Below, piece after piece: positions 26,701 through 34,543 of a stretch of DNA of 64,000 nt. Numbering within the stretch: the stretch's first letter is position 1; the number at the start of each line of letters is the position of its first letter. The translations under genes were made by a program, and so were the position numbers. The notes under the pieces were generated by a model. That model saw only the letters and a program-made list of their open reading frames with translations. It ran no database searches and had not been told where the DNA came from. This DNA is from an uncultured Ignavibacteria bacterium (lineage in GTDB: Bacteria; Bacteroidota; Ignavibacteria; Tepidaquicellales; Tepidaquicellaceae). The DNA is taken from the NCBI GenBank assembly GCA_937974175.1, contig CALJIG010000062.1:68283-132282 (forward strand). The letters run 5' to 3'.

Positions 26701-26795
26701 CTTGCATAAACATTTATCGCATTCTGTCCATAACTCACTGAAGTATAAAAAATAGGCAGAAGCAGAATCATAACCGGAAGAATAAACTTTCTCAT
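23745..26795 (-). CDS. Large T9SS-exported protein with propeller and two 'FPLKxGNSWTY' domains
   Basis: I place the start at the ATG at 26795 (MRKFILPV, 1016 aa): it begins a good signal peptide and matches the leader of a paralogue; the frame reaches 26867 without signal-like sequence. Residues ~90-370 hold propeller repeats with 'SxDxGxTW'-like turns ('STNKGQTW', 'STDEGISW'), resembling the sortilin/BNR fold. Two copies of the 'YFPLKIGNSWTY' domain follow (~375-540 and ~550-700). Then come the 'DNNQPASNGYVKAIKL' sandwich, a regulatory beta domain and a T9SS sorting domain. It combines the parts found separately in its two kinds of neighbour. Function unknown; surface location inferred. Confidence 0.84.
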   Translation of the reverse strand: MRKFILPVMILLLPIFYTSVSYGQNAINVYASDISIKKYFKFDKPGANKDFYIQLSENIANIFNFYPRHLAYYRFNYTNSQIIPNTHNGALNNSAENCLQAGIIYGEVNQFKISSRDTNVILRHIIPATCFEPADRLSISTNNGESWSNVYSNSFQSALFNGLDIDPSTDSIMYCIYKRSGADSLFRSTNKGQTWLSIRSFSSNSLPGYGDCLISVSAFNHNVIFVKSSNGLIRSSDFGNTFSNVTLPAVNINSFEYDKIENIIYITTKGATPGIFKSTDEGISWVRLFDKPCQSMEIDPLNNNFLYAGSVDGLYRSTNKGLDWLLYNNSFLQSKNVIGVSKSSAMGDTVMVVTDKAIYKVYGEFKLFTDYSYFPLKIGNSWTYRWEDSFFQFGYNKYTVTGDTIVNGYRYYKVFSNDNGIVSKLVALDSLTGNLYWYSSSAQCNGSAGRLLRDSLAARLNNPYSSCIPTINSCNDTSDTFIFGINTKSKRFEIDGLINEQETFAKGFGLIRTVNCEGTCSVSDLQGCVIDGIVYGDTSLHASKYKTYFPLKVGNSWTYKRTIFDPPAPIEITFETVTIISDTTISGVKYYKTTGVFPLYGGNLVTMDSLSGNIFRYMENSTCSQYPKRFLLDSLGAKVGNSIQSCPNTNTNGTALDTNIVTIFNQSVKTKGFLSPAQSPIGVNHRYSEKFGLIQAGAMEGASINYQLINCTLDGVFYSDTIKSISGTVRFSDNNQPASNGYVKAIKLNYSNGAIVTLDSTQIGINGAYTLTHLPLDSCDIVAYPNSEKQADFVPTFYPSTISWQNAVKVYTGNNPTNINISVYRKNEIQGMYSISGMIMPQTRNVTGLSGAIVYIKQGNYFRDFYLTNSSGHYDIHHLPAGNYEVIADRLGYIGAQQNAAINNSNLLNLNFTLIPIFTGIHSISNIVPEKFSLYQNYPNPFNPVTNIRFDIPKSSFVTIKIYNVLGKESAVLLNESKAAGSYEIDFNASTLTSGVYFYRLENESFTETKKMVILK

Positions 26796-26867
26796 AGCTA
26801 AAATTCCGGAATCTTTAAAGCTTCTTTTAAAGTTTTTCTGCTTCTGTCTGGTTTCGTTCAATGACAT

Positions 26868-26977
26868 AGTAAATACTTTTTACAGTTTTATATCCCTCCC
26901 TGATAAATTATTATCAGGAAGGGGAAGAAGTAAAATTAAAAATTAAACTCTCTCATAGCTAATTTTAAAATTTTACT
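26868..26977. repeat. Hairpin and remnant gene start between T9SS paralogues
   Basis: This gap carries an imperfect hairpin CCCTGATAA/TTATCAGG (about 26898-26918, extended by flanking C/G-rich bases). It also has a second remnant start: ATG at 26956 reading leftwards gives Met-Arg-Glu-Phe-Asn-Phe then a stop (26936-26956), preceded by TTTTAAAATTAGCT, a leader close to that of the gene starting at 21253. It parallels the remnant at 21388-21420. Confidence 0.5.
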
Positions 26978-29254
26978 TTATTTTAAGAGTATCATTTTTT
27001 TTATTTGAGTGAACTCTTGTGTTTCTATTCTATAAAAATAGACACCGGTCGTAAGCGTTGAGGCATCAAAATCAATTTCATAACTCCCGGCAGATTTATT
27101 TTCATTCAACAATAGCGCAGATTCTTTCCCCAGAACGTTGTATATTTTTATTGTTACAAAAGAAGATTTAGGAATATCAAATCTAATGTTTGTAACGGGG
27201 TTAAACGGATTCGGATAATTTTGGTATAAACTAAACTTCTTAGGAATAATATTTGAAATTGAGTTTACACCGACTAATACCTGATCTAAAATAAAGTTTA
27301 TTGAATCTCTCAAAGGTGAATTCAACTGTATAGTTTGTGTTGAAGTTGAATATCCTAATTTAGTTGCAATTATTTCATAGCTGCCGGTAGATAAGCTTGA
27401 AAAATTATACCTGCCGTTTGAAATAGATTCAGAAAAATCTAAAAAAGTACTTCCTGATTTCAAATATATCAAAGTTTGGGGCAATGGAAAAAGAATATTG
27501 TTATTAGATTTATTTGTTACTCCCAAAATTGAGTTTGGCCCCGATGAGTTAGATTTCCTGAATACCCCTATATTAATACTTGAGTTATTCACTCCTGAAT
27601 TTATCGTAGAAGCAGTTTGCCAGTTTATAGTTTGAGGAAAATAAGTTGGGATAAAGTCTGATTCAGGTTCTGAATTTGGATATGCTACTATATAATGTGT
27701 ATAGTAGGGAATATCAAAAGATAATGAATAGTTACCGTTTGCATCTATAGGTGAAGTTGTAGTTGTTATTACCTGACCCGTGGTTTCATCAAAACGCAGG
27801 GCTTTTACTATGCCTCCTGTAACAAGCTGGTTATTATCATTGTATCTGATGGTTCCTGTAGTAGCTGTTACAGTTACGGGTTCAATTATTACATCATTAT
27901 TTACTCTTATAAAATATTGTTTGGCTAAAGATTTTCCAGAGGATGGATTATTAACATAACTTCCGGGAATCGAATCACAAGTAGCAACTATATTTGCTGT
28001 ATATAAATTTGATGTGAAATTGAATGAAGATATGGAAGGATAAGTCCAGTCTTTCAATTCATCAGGTGTAATTTTTTTCGGTTGTCTCCATGTAAGACCT
28101 TTATTGCCTGTGAATGATATGTATAAAGAATTATAATTTACTGTATCGTTATTTTTTATCATTATATCAGGAGTTGAAGACATAAAAACTACTCCCATAT
28201 AATTCTCATTGTTCATTACACCAATGGATGGTCTGCAAATAGAAGTAAGCACATCATGTCCGAAGGCTTTATAGAAAGGTATATATCCTGTTGAACCTGT
28301 TGAATCGTTTCGCGCAATGTATTTGCTTTTGTTTGGATTACTGCCGCTAAGTAAAGGAGACCAAAACATTATTCCTCCCGGTTCCTTAGGGAAATATGCT
28401 CCTGAAGTATTTTGTTTCGTAACTTCAAATACTACATTAGGAGTATTACCGCTGTAAACTAAACTTATCCCTCGGAATGCTCCTTTGTATGTATTATCAG
28501 CGTTGATTGTTGCATCATATATTTTTAAAGGCGGGCTGAATGTCTGTCCATTATCGGTGGATTCAATAAAAAATACATCTCCCTCATCAGCAGGTGAAAT
28601 TGTTGGGTCAGCTATATATACTATTCCTATTCTGCCGTCTGCGCCTAAATAGATAGCAGTGCTTGACTGTGCACTTCCGTTAATTGGACTGCATGCAGAA
28701 TACGAAGAATTTGTAATTGAAAGCCCTGCTGTAAATCCCGCAGAATTTAATAAATAAAATTTGTTAGTCTGGCTTAAACTGTTTGAACCAATAACTTGCG
28801 GCCAGAGGCCATTGCATGGAGGATTTCCCAAATATGAAAATGAACCTAATCCAGGAAATGCGTCTATTAAAGTAGTGGTACTGGTTAAATTACCGACTGT
28901 ATAATTCAAAGAAATTAAAGCTGAACCGCTGCTCACAAGTGAAATACTTGGAAAACCGGATCTGCCTGCGAACGGAACATTCGTCAGAAAGCTCCATGTC
29001 TCGCCTTTGTCACTACTGTATAAATACTGAACAGTTCTTTCTGCAAACGCTGGGTCATTGTAAGCAGATGACATATAAACAGCGTGTATATTATCGGGGT
29101 TGTTCTTATCCTGTATAACATGATTAATTGTTCCGTTGGACTGTAAATCAAAAATTGTAGTCCCGCCTGTAGATGTATATGAAATTGATTGTGAAAAAGC
29201 CAACTTTGATAAAAAAATCAAAATCAATAAAACTTTTTTCATAGAAGGTTTCAT
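26978..29254 (-). CDS. T9SS-exported protein with BNR-like beta-propeller, paralogue
   Basis: A 758-aa paralogue of the gene at 21447-23723: same length, same order of propeller (~25-440; 'SSDKGETW', 'STDNGQTF', 'TGNKGLTW'), 'RYNDNNQLVTGGIVKAL' sandwich, regulatory beta domain and T9SS sorting domain. The first Met is four codons before MKKVLL; the paralogue suggests MKKVLL (29242) is the true start, though the earlier ATG directly abuts the stop of the upstream TrmB-like gene (TAAATG) and may be used by coupling. Its sorting-domain DNA is identical to that of the 1016-aa gene over 100 bases, although the proteins otherwise differ. Surface-exported; ligand unknown. Confidence 0.86.
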   Translation of the reverse strand: MKPSMKKVLLILIFLSKLAFSQSISYTSTGGTTIFDLQSNGTINHVIQDKNNPDNIHAVYMSSAYNDPAFAERTVQYLYSSDKGETWSFLTNVPFAGRSGFPSISLVSSGSALISLNYTVGNLTSTTTLIDAFPGLGSFSYLGNPPCNGLWPQVIGSNSLSQTNKFYLLNSAGFTAGLSITNSSYSACSPINGSAQSSTAIYLGADGRIGIVYIADPTISPADEGDVFFIESTDNGQTFSPPLKIYDATINADNTYKGAFRGISLVYSGNTPNVVFEVTKQNTSGAYFPKEPGGIMFWSPLLSGSNPNKSKYIARNDSTGSTGYIPFYKAFGHDVLTSICRPSIGVMNNENYMGVVFMSSTPDIMIKNNDTVNYNSLYISFTGNKGLTWRQPKKITPDELKDWTYPSISSFNFTSNLYTANIVATCDSIPGSYVNNPSSGKSLAKQYFIRVNNDVIIEPVTVTATTGTIRYNDNNQLVTGGIVKALRFDETTGQVITTTTSPIDANGNYSLSFDIPYYTHYIVAYPNSEPESDFIPTYFPQTINWQTASTINSGVNNSSINIGVFRKSNSSGPNSILGVTNKSNNNILFPLPQTLIYLKSGSTFLDFSESISNGRYNFSSLSTGSYEIIATKLGYSTSTQTIQLNSPLRDSINFILDQVLVGVNSISNIIPKKFSLYQNYPNPFNPVTNIRFDIPKSSFVTIKIYNVLGKESALLLNENKSAGSYEIDFDASTLTTGVYFYRIETQEFTQIKKMILLK

Positions 29255-30091
29255 TTATAAGTTCTGTTTAAATTCTTTCAAGTCCTGCGCCTTTTCCCAT
29301 AGAGATTCAAATACTATAATCATATTTTCTGCAAACTCTTTATTTTTTATTAATACATCTGCTTCATTATGCTTCGGCAGTGTCTTATCTGTTATATTAA
29401 GAAATACAAACTCCCTGTCAAAAATAGTCATATTGGGTACAGGGCTGTGGCTTAGTTTCAATATCTCTCCAGATTTTTCGTAGAACTCGCACGCTTTAAC
29501 AAGTTCGCTTACCGTTCCTTTACTCCACTTATTATCCTTCTTAATTCTGAAATTATCGCTTACCTGATACAGGGATTTTATTACACCTCCATTCTTCATG
29601 AATTTTTTAGCGGTAGCATCTACTTCATTCATAACGGCATGCTCCAGCTTTACCATAAACAAAATTTCCTTCTTTGCATTTTTCAGCAGCTCAAGAAATT
29701 TTGTTTCGCGATGCTGATTATATCCTCTTATTAGCTCTATATTAACTCTCTTGACTGATTCTGATTCTTTTGTTCTGTGAAGAGGCTTAAGTTCTTTAAA
29801 TGTTTCCTTTAGTGTATCTAATTCTTTTTGTCTCTTAGCGTTTATTCTTCTTTCAAGCTTATCAAGAATTATATCAGGGTCAATCAGCTCATACTTAAGA
29901 ATGGAGTTCGTTTCAATTTCATTTGAGTAACCTTTTTCAACGAATGATTTTAATATATTATAAACATCGGTACGGCGGATTTTAGCATCATCTGCTATTT
30001 CAGAGGCACTCATAAGGCTTCCCTTCAGAAGAGCTATGAAAACCTTAGCTTCGTAATCAGTGAAACCTAAATATTTTAGTTTCTCTATCAA
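29255..30091 (-). CDS. TrmB-like transcriptional regulator
   Basis: A 278-aa protein with an N-terminal winged helix typical of TrmB ('LKYLGFTDYEAKVFIALLKGSLMSASEIA', then 'RRTDVYNILKSFVEKGY') and a charged helical linker (~80-120). The C-terminal domain (~125-270) is related to the TrmB effector/phospholipase-D-like fold ('NAKKEILFMVKLEHAVM', 'LKLSHSPVPNMTIFDREFVFLNIT'). TrmB proteins regulate sugar uptake and metabolism, mainly in archaea, with bacterial relatives. Its stop codon directly abuts the start of the T9SS array, so it probably heads that operon. An 11-bp inverted repeat at 30107-30139 is a candidate operator. Confidence 0.82.
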   Translation of the reverse strand: MIEKLKYLGFTDYEAKVFIALLKGSLMSASEIADDAKIRRTDVYNILKSFVEKGYSNEIETNSILKYELIDPDIILDKLERRINAKRQKELDTLKETFKELKPLHRTKESESVKRVNIELIRGYNQHRETKFLELLKNAKKEILFMVKLEHAVMNEVDATAKKFMKNGGVIKSLYQVSDNFRIKKDNKWSKGTVSELVKACEFYEKSGEILKLSHSPVPNMTIFDREFVFLNITDKTLPKHNEADVLIKNKEFAENMIIVFESLWEKAQDLKEFKQNL

Positions 30092-30106
30092 TTAAAAAAT
30101 AAAAAT

Positions 30107-30139
30107 AATATTGTATTAGATTGAATCAAATACAATATT
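30107..30139. promoter_or_regulatory. Candidate operator of the TrmB-like regulator
   Basis: AATATTGTATT (30107-30117) is matched exactly by its reverse complement AATACAATATT (30129-30139), with 11 bases between. It begins 16 bases upstream of the regulator's start codon, where a promoter or operator is expected. The rest of the gap to 30284 is AT-rich with no other clear feature. Confidence 0.45.
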
Positions 30140-30284
30140 TATAAATGTGAAATCCCAAAAAAGGTAAAAAACGGGTATATTAAAAATTTAATATAGGATG
30201 TGGAATAGTGGTAATAGGAGTTGAATTTTCACAAATTGATTAGAAATATTGCGGCAATATATATTTAAGAAAGGGAATTAACGC

Positions 30285-31493
30285 TTAAATAGGGAACTGA
30301 ATTGTAAATGTAGTGCCCTTTTCCAGTCGGGAGCGGACTGAAATACTGCCGCCGTGTTCCTTTATTACTTTGTTCGTTATGGCAAGTCCAAGACCGGTGC
30401 CTTTACCGTAATCTTTTGTAGAATAAAATGGTTTGAATATGTTTGGTAAATCTTTTTCCGGTATACCTGAGCCGGTATCTGTGATGGAGAATTTTATTTC
30501 ATATTCATTTTTTTCAAGGACTATGCTAATGTTTCCTTTGATTTTTATAGATTGAATTGCATTTATAAATAAATTTATAAAAGCATCTTTAAGCTGAAAA
30601 GTATCTCCTAAGATTATAAAATCAGAACCACGTATCTGCTTATCTATATTTATATCTTTCCCTTCAAATGAGTATTTAATTTTTTCGAGAACTTCATTCA
30701 ATAGTTCACTGATATCAAGTTTTTCCTTTTTTAACTCAAGCGGACGGGAGAAATCTAAAATACTTCGTATAAGCTCGGATATTGAATTCGTCTCTTCCAT
30801 TATATTTTTCAACTCATCAAAATCTTTTTCGCCGGCTTTTTTATTCATCAGCAGATATTCTGTATTGCCTGATATCAGATTCAGCGGGTTTGCCAGTGAA
30901 TGAGCAATTGACGAAACAACCTGACCTACAAGAGCAAGGTTTTCTTTTTCTCTCAGTTCTTTTTCAAGCTGCTTCTCCTTTGTAATATCTCTTACGATGC
31001 CGACACTTCCTATAATTTCCCGTTTAGTATTAAAGATTGCAAACCTGGAAATACTTACAGTAATTATTTCACCCCTTTTAGTTATTCTTTCAGTTTCATA
31101 ATTTTTCAGAAAACTTCTTTCGGCAATGACTTTTATAAGAAATTCTTTTTCACCTTCGTTGATAAGATATTCTGGTATAAGAATAGAGAAATCCTTACCT
31201 GTTACTTCTTCAAGTTTATAGCCAAAAATATCCTCAGCTCCTTTATTCCAAAGAAATATTTTATAGTTATTATCAAAGCCTATAATTGCGTCAACAGAAT
31301 TTAATTTTATATCCGAAAAAAATTTTTCGTGGGCAGATTTCCCTTCCCGCATAAGAGCAATCATCTTGCTGATACTCTCGGAAAGGATTTCCATTATTTT
31401 ATCTTCATCATTCTCTTCAATAGAATATCTCTTCAGTACTTTTTTTATCTCGCTGAAATAAACATCCAGCTCTTTAGTTACCATTTTTTCCAT
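30285..31493 (-). CDS. PAS-domain sensor histidine kinase, soluble NtrB-like
   Basis: A 402-aa protein with no membrane segment. A helical N-terminus (~1-60) precedes a PAS domain (~62-180: 'VDAIIGFDNNYKIFLWNKGAEDIFGY', 'SVGIVRDITKEKQ'). The dimerisation/phosphoacceptor helix has the H box 'SSIAHSLANPLNLISG' near residue 198, and the ATPase domain shows N box 'INLFINAIQSI', G1 'DTGSGIP' and 'GKGTGLGLAI'. A cytoplasmic PAS kinase of this class commonly partners an NtrC-type regulator; one is encoded 6.8 kb away and has no kinase of its own nearby, so pairing is a reasonable inference. It starts 6 bases after the CcmA-like gene. Confidence 0.9.
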   Translation of the reverse strand: MEKMVTKELDVYFSEIKKVLKRYSIEENDEDKIMEILSESISKMIALMREGKSAHEKFFSDIKLNSVDAIIGFDNNYKIFLWNKGAEDIFGYKLEEVTGKDFSILIPEYLINEGEKEFLIKVIAERSFLKNYETERITKRGEIITVSISRFAIFNTKREIIGSVGIVRDITKEKQLEKELREKENLALVGQVVSSIAHSLANPLNLISGNTEYLLMNKKAGEKDFDELKNIMEETNSISELIRSILDFSRPLELKKEKLDISELLNEVLEKIKYSFEGKDINIDKQIRGSDFIILGDTFQLKDAFINLFINAIQSIKIKGNISIVLEKNEYEIKFSITDTGSGIPEKDLPNIFKPFYSTKDYGKGTGLGLAITNKVIKEHGGSISVRSRLEKGTTFTIQFPI

Positions 31494-31499
31494 GACTAT

Positions 31500-32153
31500 T
31501 TATCCTTTTTTATAATCTTCTATATTTATTAAAGTATCACATAATTGTAAATCAGATTCTTCATTTGTTGCTACCATCAGCATTCCTTTTTTCCTTTGTT
31601 CTTCAGCAAATCTATACACAACTTCAATTCCTTCCTTATCAAGATTTGCGCACGGCTCATCTAATAAAAGCAGCAAAGGATCGTTAAGCAGTGCGAAGGC
31701 AAGCTTTAAACGCTGCTTCATTCCCGAAGAATAATTTTTATATAAGTCTTTTTTTCTTTTAAATAAGCCGACACTTTCCAGAAGAAAATTAACTTTTTCT
31801 TCTTTTTCCTTTACATCTTTACCGGGACATTTTATGTTCAGAAAAAACTCAAGATTTTCATATCCCGTTAACTCATCATACAGACTAAGATACGGTGACA
31901 TTAAACCAATATGCTTAAAGAATGTATCTTTAGGTATAGGTTTGTCTTCTACCTTTAAAGCGGCTTCACCTTTGGACGGAGTGATAATCCCCGCTATTAC
32001 TTTTATTAAAGTCGATTTTCCCGAGCCGTTTTTCCCTACAATTCCAACTGAGGAATTTTCATTTAAGGTTAAAGTAAGATTGCCGAATATTAATCTATGC
32101 GAATAATATTTGGTAAGGTCTGTACAGATTAATGACGATTTATTCATGTGCAA
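31500..32153 (-). CDS. ABC transporter ATPase, CcmA-like
   Basis: A 217-aa ABC ATPase with Walker A 'GIVGKNGSGKSTLIK' near residue 40, signature 'NYSSGMKQRLKLA' near 145 and Walker B 'LLLLLDEPCANLD' near 165. The short length, the signature and the following 'GMLMVATNEESDLQLCDTLI' suggest a CcmA-type subunit, the ATPase of the CcmABC complex that releases heme-loaded CcmE. The ccmB, ccmC, ccmD, ccmE and ccmF genes at 46.2-52 kb have no ATPase among them, so this is the best candidate. Assignment by elimination is an inference; an unrelated exporter ATPase is possible. The second Met (32147) may be the start. Confidence 0.72.
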   Translation of the reverse strand: MHMNKSSLICTDLTKYYSHRLIFGNLTLTLNENSSVGIVGKNGSGKSTLIKVIAGIITPSKGEAALKVEDKPIPKDTFFKHIGLMSPYLSLYDELTGYENLEFFLNIKCPGKDVKEKEEKVNFLLESVGLFKRKKDLYKNYSSGMKQRLKLAFALLNDPLLLLLDEPCANLDKEGIEVVYRFAEEQRKKGMLMVATNEESDLQLCDTLINIEDYKKG

Positions 32154-32202
32154 GTAAATTATATCAGAAAACTAATTATTAAAAGGTAAGAATTGATAAT
32201 AA

Positions 32203-32231
32203 AAAAACCTCTGCAGGACGCAGAGGTTTTT
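32203..32231. terminator. Bidirectional terminator between cytochrome set and ccmA-like gene
   Basis: AAAAACCTCTGC (32203-32214) pairs perfectly with GCAGAGGTTTTT (32220-32231) around a 5-base loop. A-tract and T-tract flank the G/C-rich stem, so it can stop transcription in both directions. The leftward cytochrome operon ends here. Confidence 0.8.
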
Positions 32232-32293
32232 CATCCATAGGGCAAGTTGTAAATGGTACTATCTTACTAATACCATTATCTCTGTTTGACAGG

Positions 32294-32332
32294 GTTCGTC
32301 AAATATTCTTTAGAAGAATTGTATTGACGAAC
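32294..32332 (-). terminator. Stem-loop directly after the 7-heme cytochrome gene
   Basis: GTTCGTCAA (32294-32302) pairs with TTGACGAAC (32324-32332), and an inner ATTCTT/AAGAAT stem closes a 3-base loop. It lies 14 bases beyond the stop of the leftward cytochrome gene. It lacks a T-tract, so it may be an RNA-stabilising 3' hairpin ahead of the terminator at 32203-32231. Confidence 0.5.
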
Positions 32333-32345
32333 TACTAAAAACTTA

Positions 32346-33194
32346 TTAATAATCAATTGCTCCGTTTATATGTTTGCTCTTATCAACCATTGTTCCTGTT
32401 GGTCCTATCACTGAACCGTGGCAAACATAGCAGGATGTAATAGTCATAAACGGAAAATGTGGTGCTGCAACAACTCCTCCGATTTTTGGAGTCGGATTTC
32501 CTGTAACCGGATCTCCGTGACATGTTCCGCATTTCACACTATTCGGGTCTGTCCAAATACCTGCTGCAGTTGGATTTCCCCCTTTGAAAGAACCATGGCA
32601 ATAGGAATTTGAACATGTTGCCGTACCTCTATCCCATGTAGGATTAGGAACTACTCCGCTCGAAGAGTCATGTGCCAATGCACCGAAATTTATTTCTGCA
32701 ATACCGTCAGGATTATTTCCAATGTGGCTTGGGTCTGAAAAACCATTAAATGTGTGGCAATCACTGCAATGCAGAGAAGCCGAAAACTTTGGAGAATTTA
32801 CATGTGTAACGTGAACACCAACTCCGATGAAACTAACACTTGTATCTCCTAATAATCCTTTTGGCGGATTTGCATGGTCTGTATTACCGTGGCAAAGTCT
32901 GCAATTTTCAGGTCCGCCGCTTGCCGTATGGCATCCTAAGCAACTTGAACCGGCAGTACCACCTGTGTAATCAGCAGCATGACAAGTTTTGCATTGATTC
33001 AGATTCCATTGTTTATTATCCGCAATATATTTTCCGTGAAATTTAACTGAAGATGGATTTGCCCATCCATTAGGATGAGTATCTATCTCCGGTGCTTGTG
33101 TAACGGAACTATCAAATTTTGCACATCCCTGATAAACGAGTGCAGAAGTTAAGAGTGTTATAAACAATCCATAGAATAGAAAAATCTTTTTCAT
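32346..33194 (-). CDS. Heptaheme c-type cytochrome, probable lipoprotein
   Basis: A 282-aa protein with six CxxCH sites (CKTCH, CLGCH, CRLCH, CSDCH, CGTCH, CYVCH) and one CX4CH site (CSNSYCH). The CX4CH...CxxCH pairing is the hallmark of a Geobacter-type multiheme family. The N-terminus has a hydrophobic stretch followed by 'YQGCAK', so lipid anchoring at Cys24 is likely though the lipobox is weak. It is the last gene of the leftward set with the T9SS octaheme cytochrome, barrel and 14-heme cytochrome, and may be a terminal electron carrier at the outer membrane (inference). It lacks a sorting domain. Confidence 0.88.
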   Translation of the reverse strand: MKKIFLFYGLFITLLTSALVYQGCAKFDSSVTQAPEIDTHPNGWANPSSVKFHGKYIADNKQWNLNQCKTCHAADYTGGTAGSSCLGCHTASGGPENCRLCHGNTDHANPPKGLLGDTSVSFIGVGVHVTHVNSPKFSASLHCSDCHTFNGFSDPSHIGNNPDGIAEINFGALAHDSSSGVVPNPTWDRGTATCSNSYCHGSFKGGNPTAAGIWTDPNSVKCGTCHGDPVTGNPTPKIGGVVAAPHFPFMTITSCYVCHGSVIGPTGTMVDKSKHINGAIDY

Positions 33195-33247
33195 TATTGT
33201 AAGAATTTAATTGGTTTATCTTTTAGCTTTATATCTATCGTTTTTTA

Positions 33248-34522
33248 TTATCTTTTTTGACCATGACAGTATCCGCAGAATCCTACACCGGCAATTCCTG
33301 TAGGCTTAGCATTTGCATCAGTATGACAAGTATAACAAACAGCGCCTTGTGTATTATGCCAGATTCCTTTTTCATCTTTCTGGAAACCGAATTCATGAGT
33401 CTTGGGGTTTGTACCTTTAATTCCGTCATTATCCATGTGACATTTTATGCAAGCAGGGTCTCTTCCTTCCACATTGTGACATGATGAGCATGATTCTATA
33501 TCCTTTCTTGCAAGCTCTGAGTGCAAGCCTCCGCCTGTATTCACACCAAATGTAGTGAAGTTGGGAATGGAGTGGCTTGTAGGTGCAATACCTGTAATCA
33601 TCTCTCCGCCGTTTTGATGGCAGCTTACACAGAACGATTGTTCTTCATGGCAAGTCTTACATTCAAAACTTTTTTGATTTGCATCAAGTCCGTGAGTAAA
33701 TTTATAATTTAATGTATGAGCATTGGTTAATTTTTGAAGCGCTGCTCTATCAGTTCTTACGCCGTTTTCCTTTGTATAATAAGGGGCATAAAAATTATCT
33801 TTTGAATTGCTTCCTTTTACTCCAACAGGGGAATGGCATGTCTGACAAAAATTATCTGAGTGACACATAGCGCAATTATTTTTATCTGTCGGAACATTAA
33901 AGCTAACTTTATGCTCATTCAGAAAATTCGGGCTTTGGTGACTCTTTGGATTTAAATTTGTTAGGTTGCTGTGGCAGGATTCACAATTGTTAGACGCCTT
34001 TTGATTATTATGGCAGCTGTAGCAGCTTTCCATACTTGGTTGTCCCGCTGCGCTTTCTTTTGCAAATTTTACTTTATCAAGTCCCTGATGGCAATCTGTG
34101 CATTTTTGCTTTTCAGAATCTATATGCTGTTTATGAGAAAATATTAAATCCGGCTTTGGTGATTTAAGCTTTTCAAATACACCATCGTAGTGGCATAGCT
34201 TACAGTCTTTCTCACTTTTAACATCGTGACAGGAAGCGCAAACTTCTTTTTTAGGATTTAGGTTATCTTTTAAAGATACGGATGTAACTGCTCCTGTGTG
34301 ACAATCTTCGCATTTAATTTCTGCATCTACTATGTGCAGCTTGTGATTAAACTTTATAATCTTGCTGTTATCATATTTTTCCTGTTTCTCAGATGCAAAT
34401 ACTTTCCTTGTCTGCTTATGTATGGAAACTTCCTTTGAAGCATCTTTTGTTAGGTATGCAGTAGTACATAGGAAGATAACTAAACCTGAAAAGATCAGTG
34501 AATAAAGTTTGGCAATTTTCAT
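33248..34522 (-). CDS. 14-heme periplasmic c-type cytochrome
   Basis: A 424-aa protein with an N-terminal hydrophobic segment (~5-24; cleavable or anchor) and 14 CxxCH motifs, from CEDCH near residue 71 to CGYCH near 418, spaced about every 25 residues. 'FNHKLH', 'FSHKQH', 'KSHQSPN' and 'FTHGLD' supply His residues suited to distal heme ligation, as in cytochrome c3/c7-like and MtrA-like chains. Size and heme density are those of a periplasmic wire. Lying 21 bases from the barrel gene, it is the natural partner that would insert into or dock on the barrel. Confidence 0.9.
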   Translation of the reverse strand: MKIAKLYSLIFSGLVIFLCTTAYLTKDASKEVSIHKQTRKVFASEKQEKYDNSKIIKFNHKLHIVDAEIKCEDCHTGAVTSVSLKDNLNPKKEVCASCHDVKSEKDCKLCHYDGVFEKLKSPKPDLIFSHKQHIDSEKQKCTDCHQGLDKVKFAKESAAGQPSMESCYSCHNNQKASNNCESCHSNLTNLNPKSHQSPNFLNEHKVSFNVPTDKNNCAMCHSDNFCQTCHSPVGVKGSNSKDNFYAPYYTKENGVRTDRAALQKLTNAHTLNYKFTHGLDANQKSFECKTCHEEQSFCVSCHQNGGEMITGIAPTSHSIPNFTTFGVNTGGGLHSELARKDIESCSSCHNVEGRDPACIKCHMDNDGIKGTNPKTHEFGFQKDEKGIWHNTQGAVCYTCHTDANAKPTGIAGVGFCGYCHGQKR

Positions 34523-34543
34523 ACTCTTATAATTAAAAACTAA

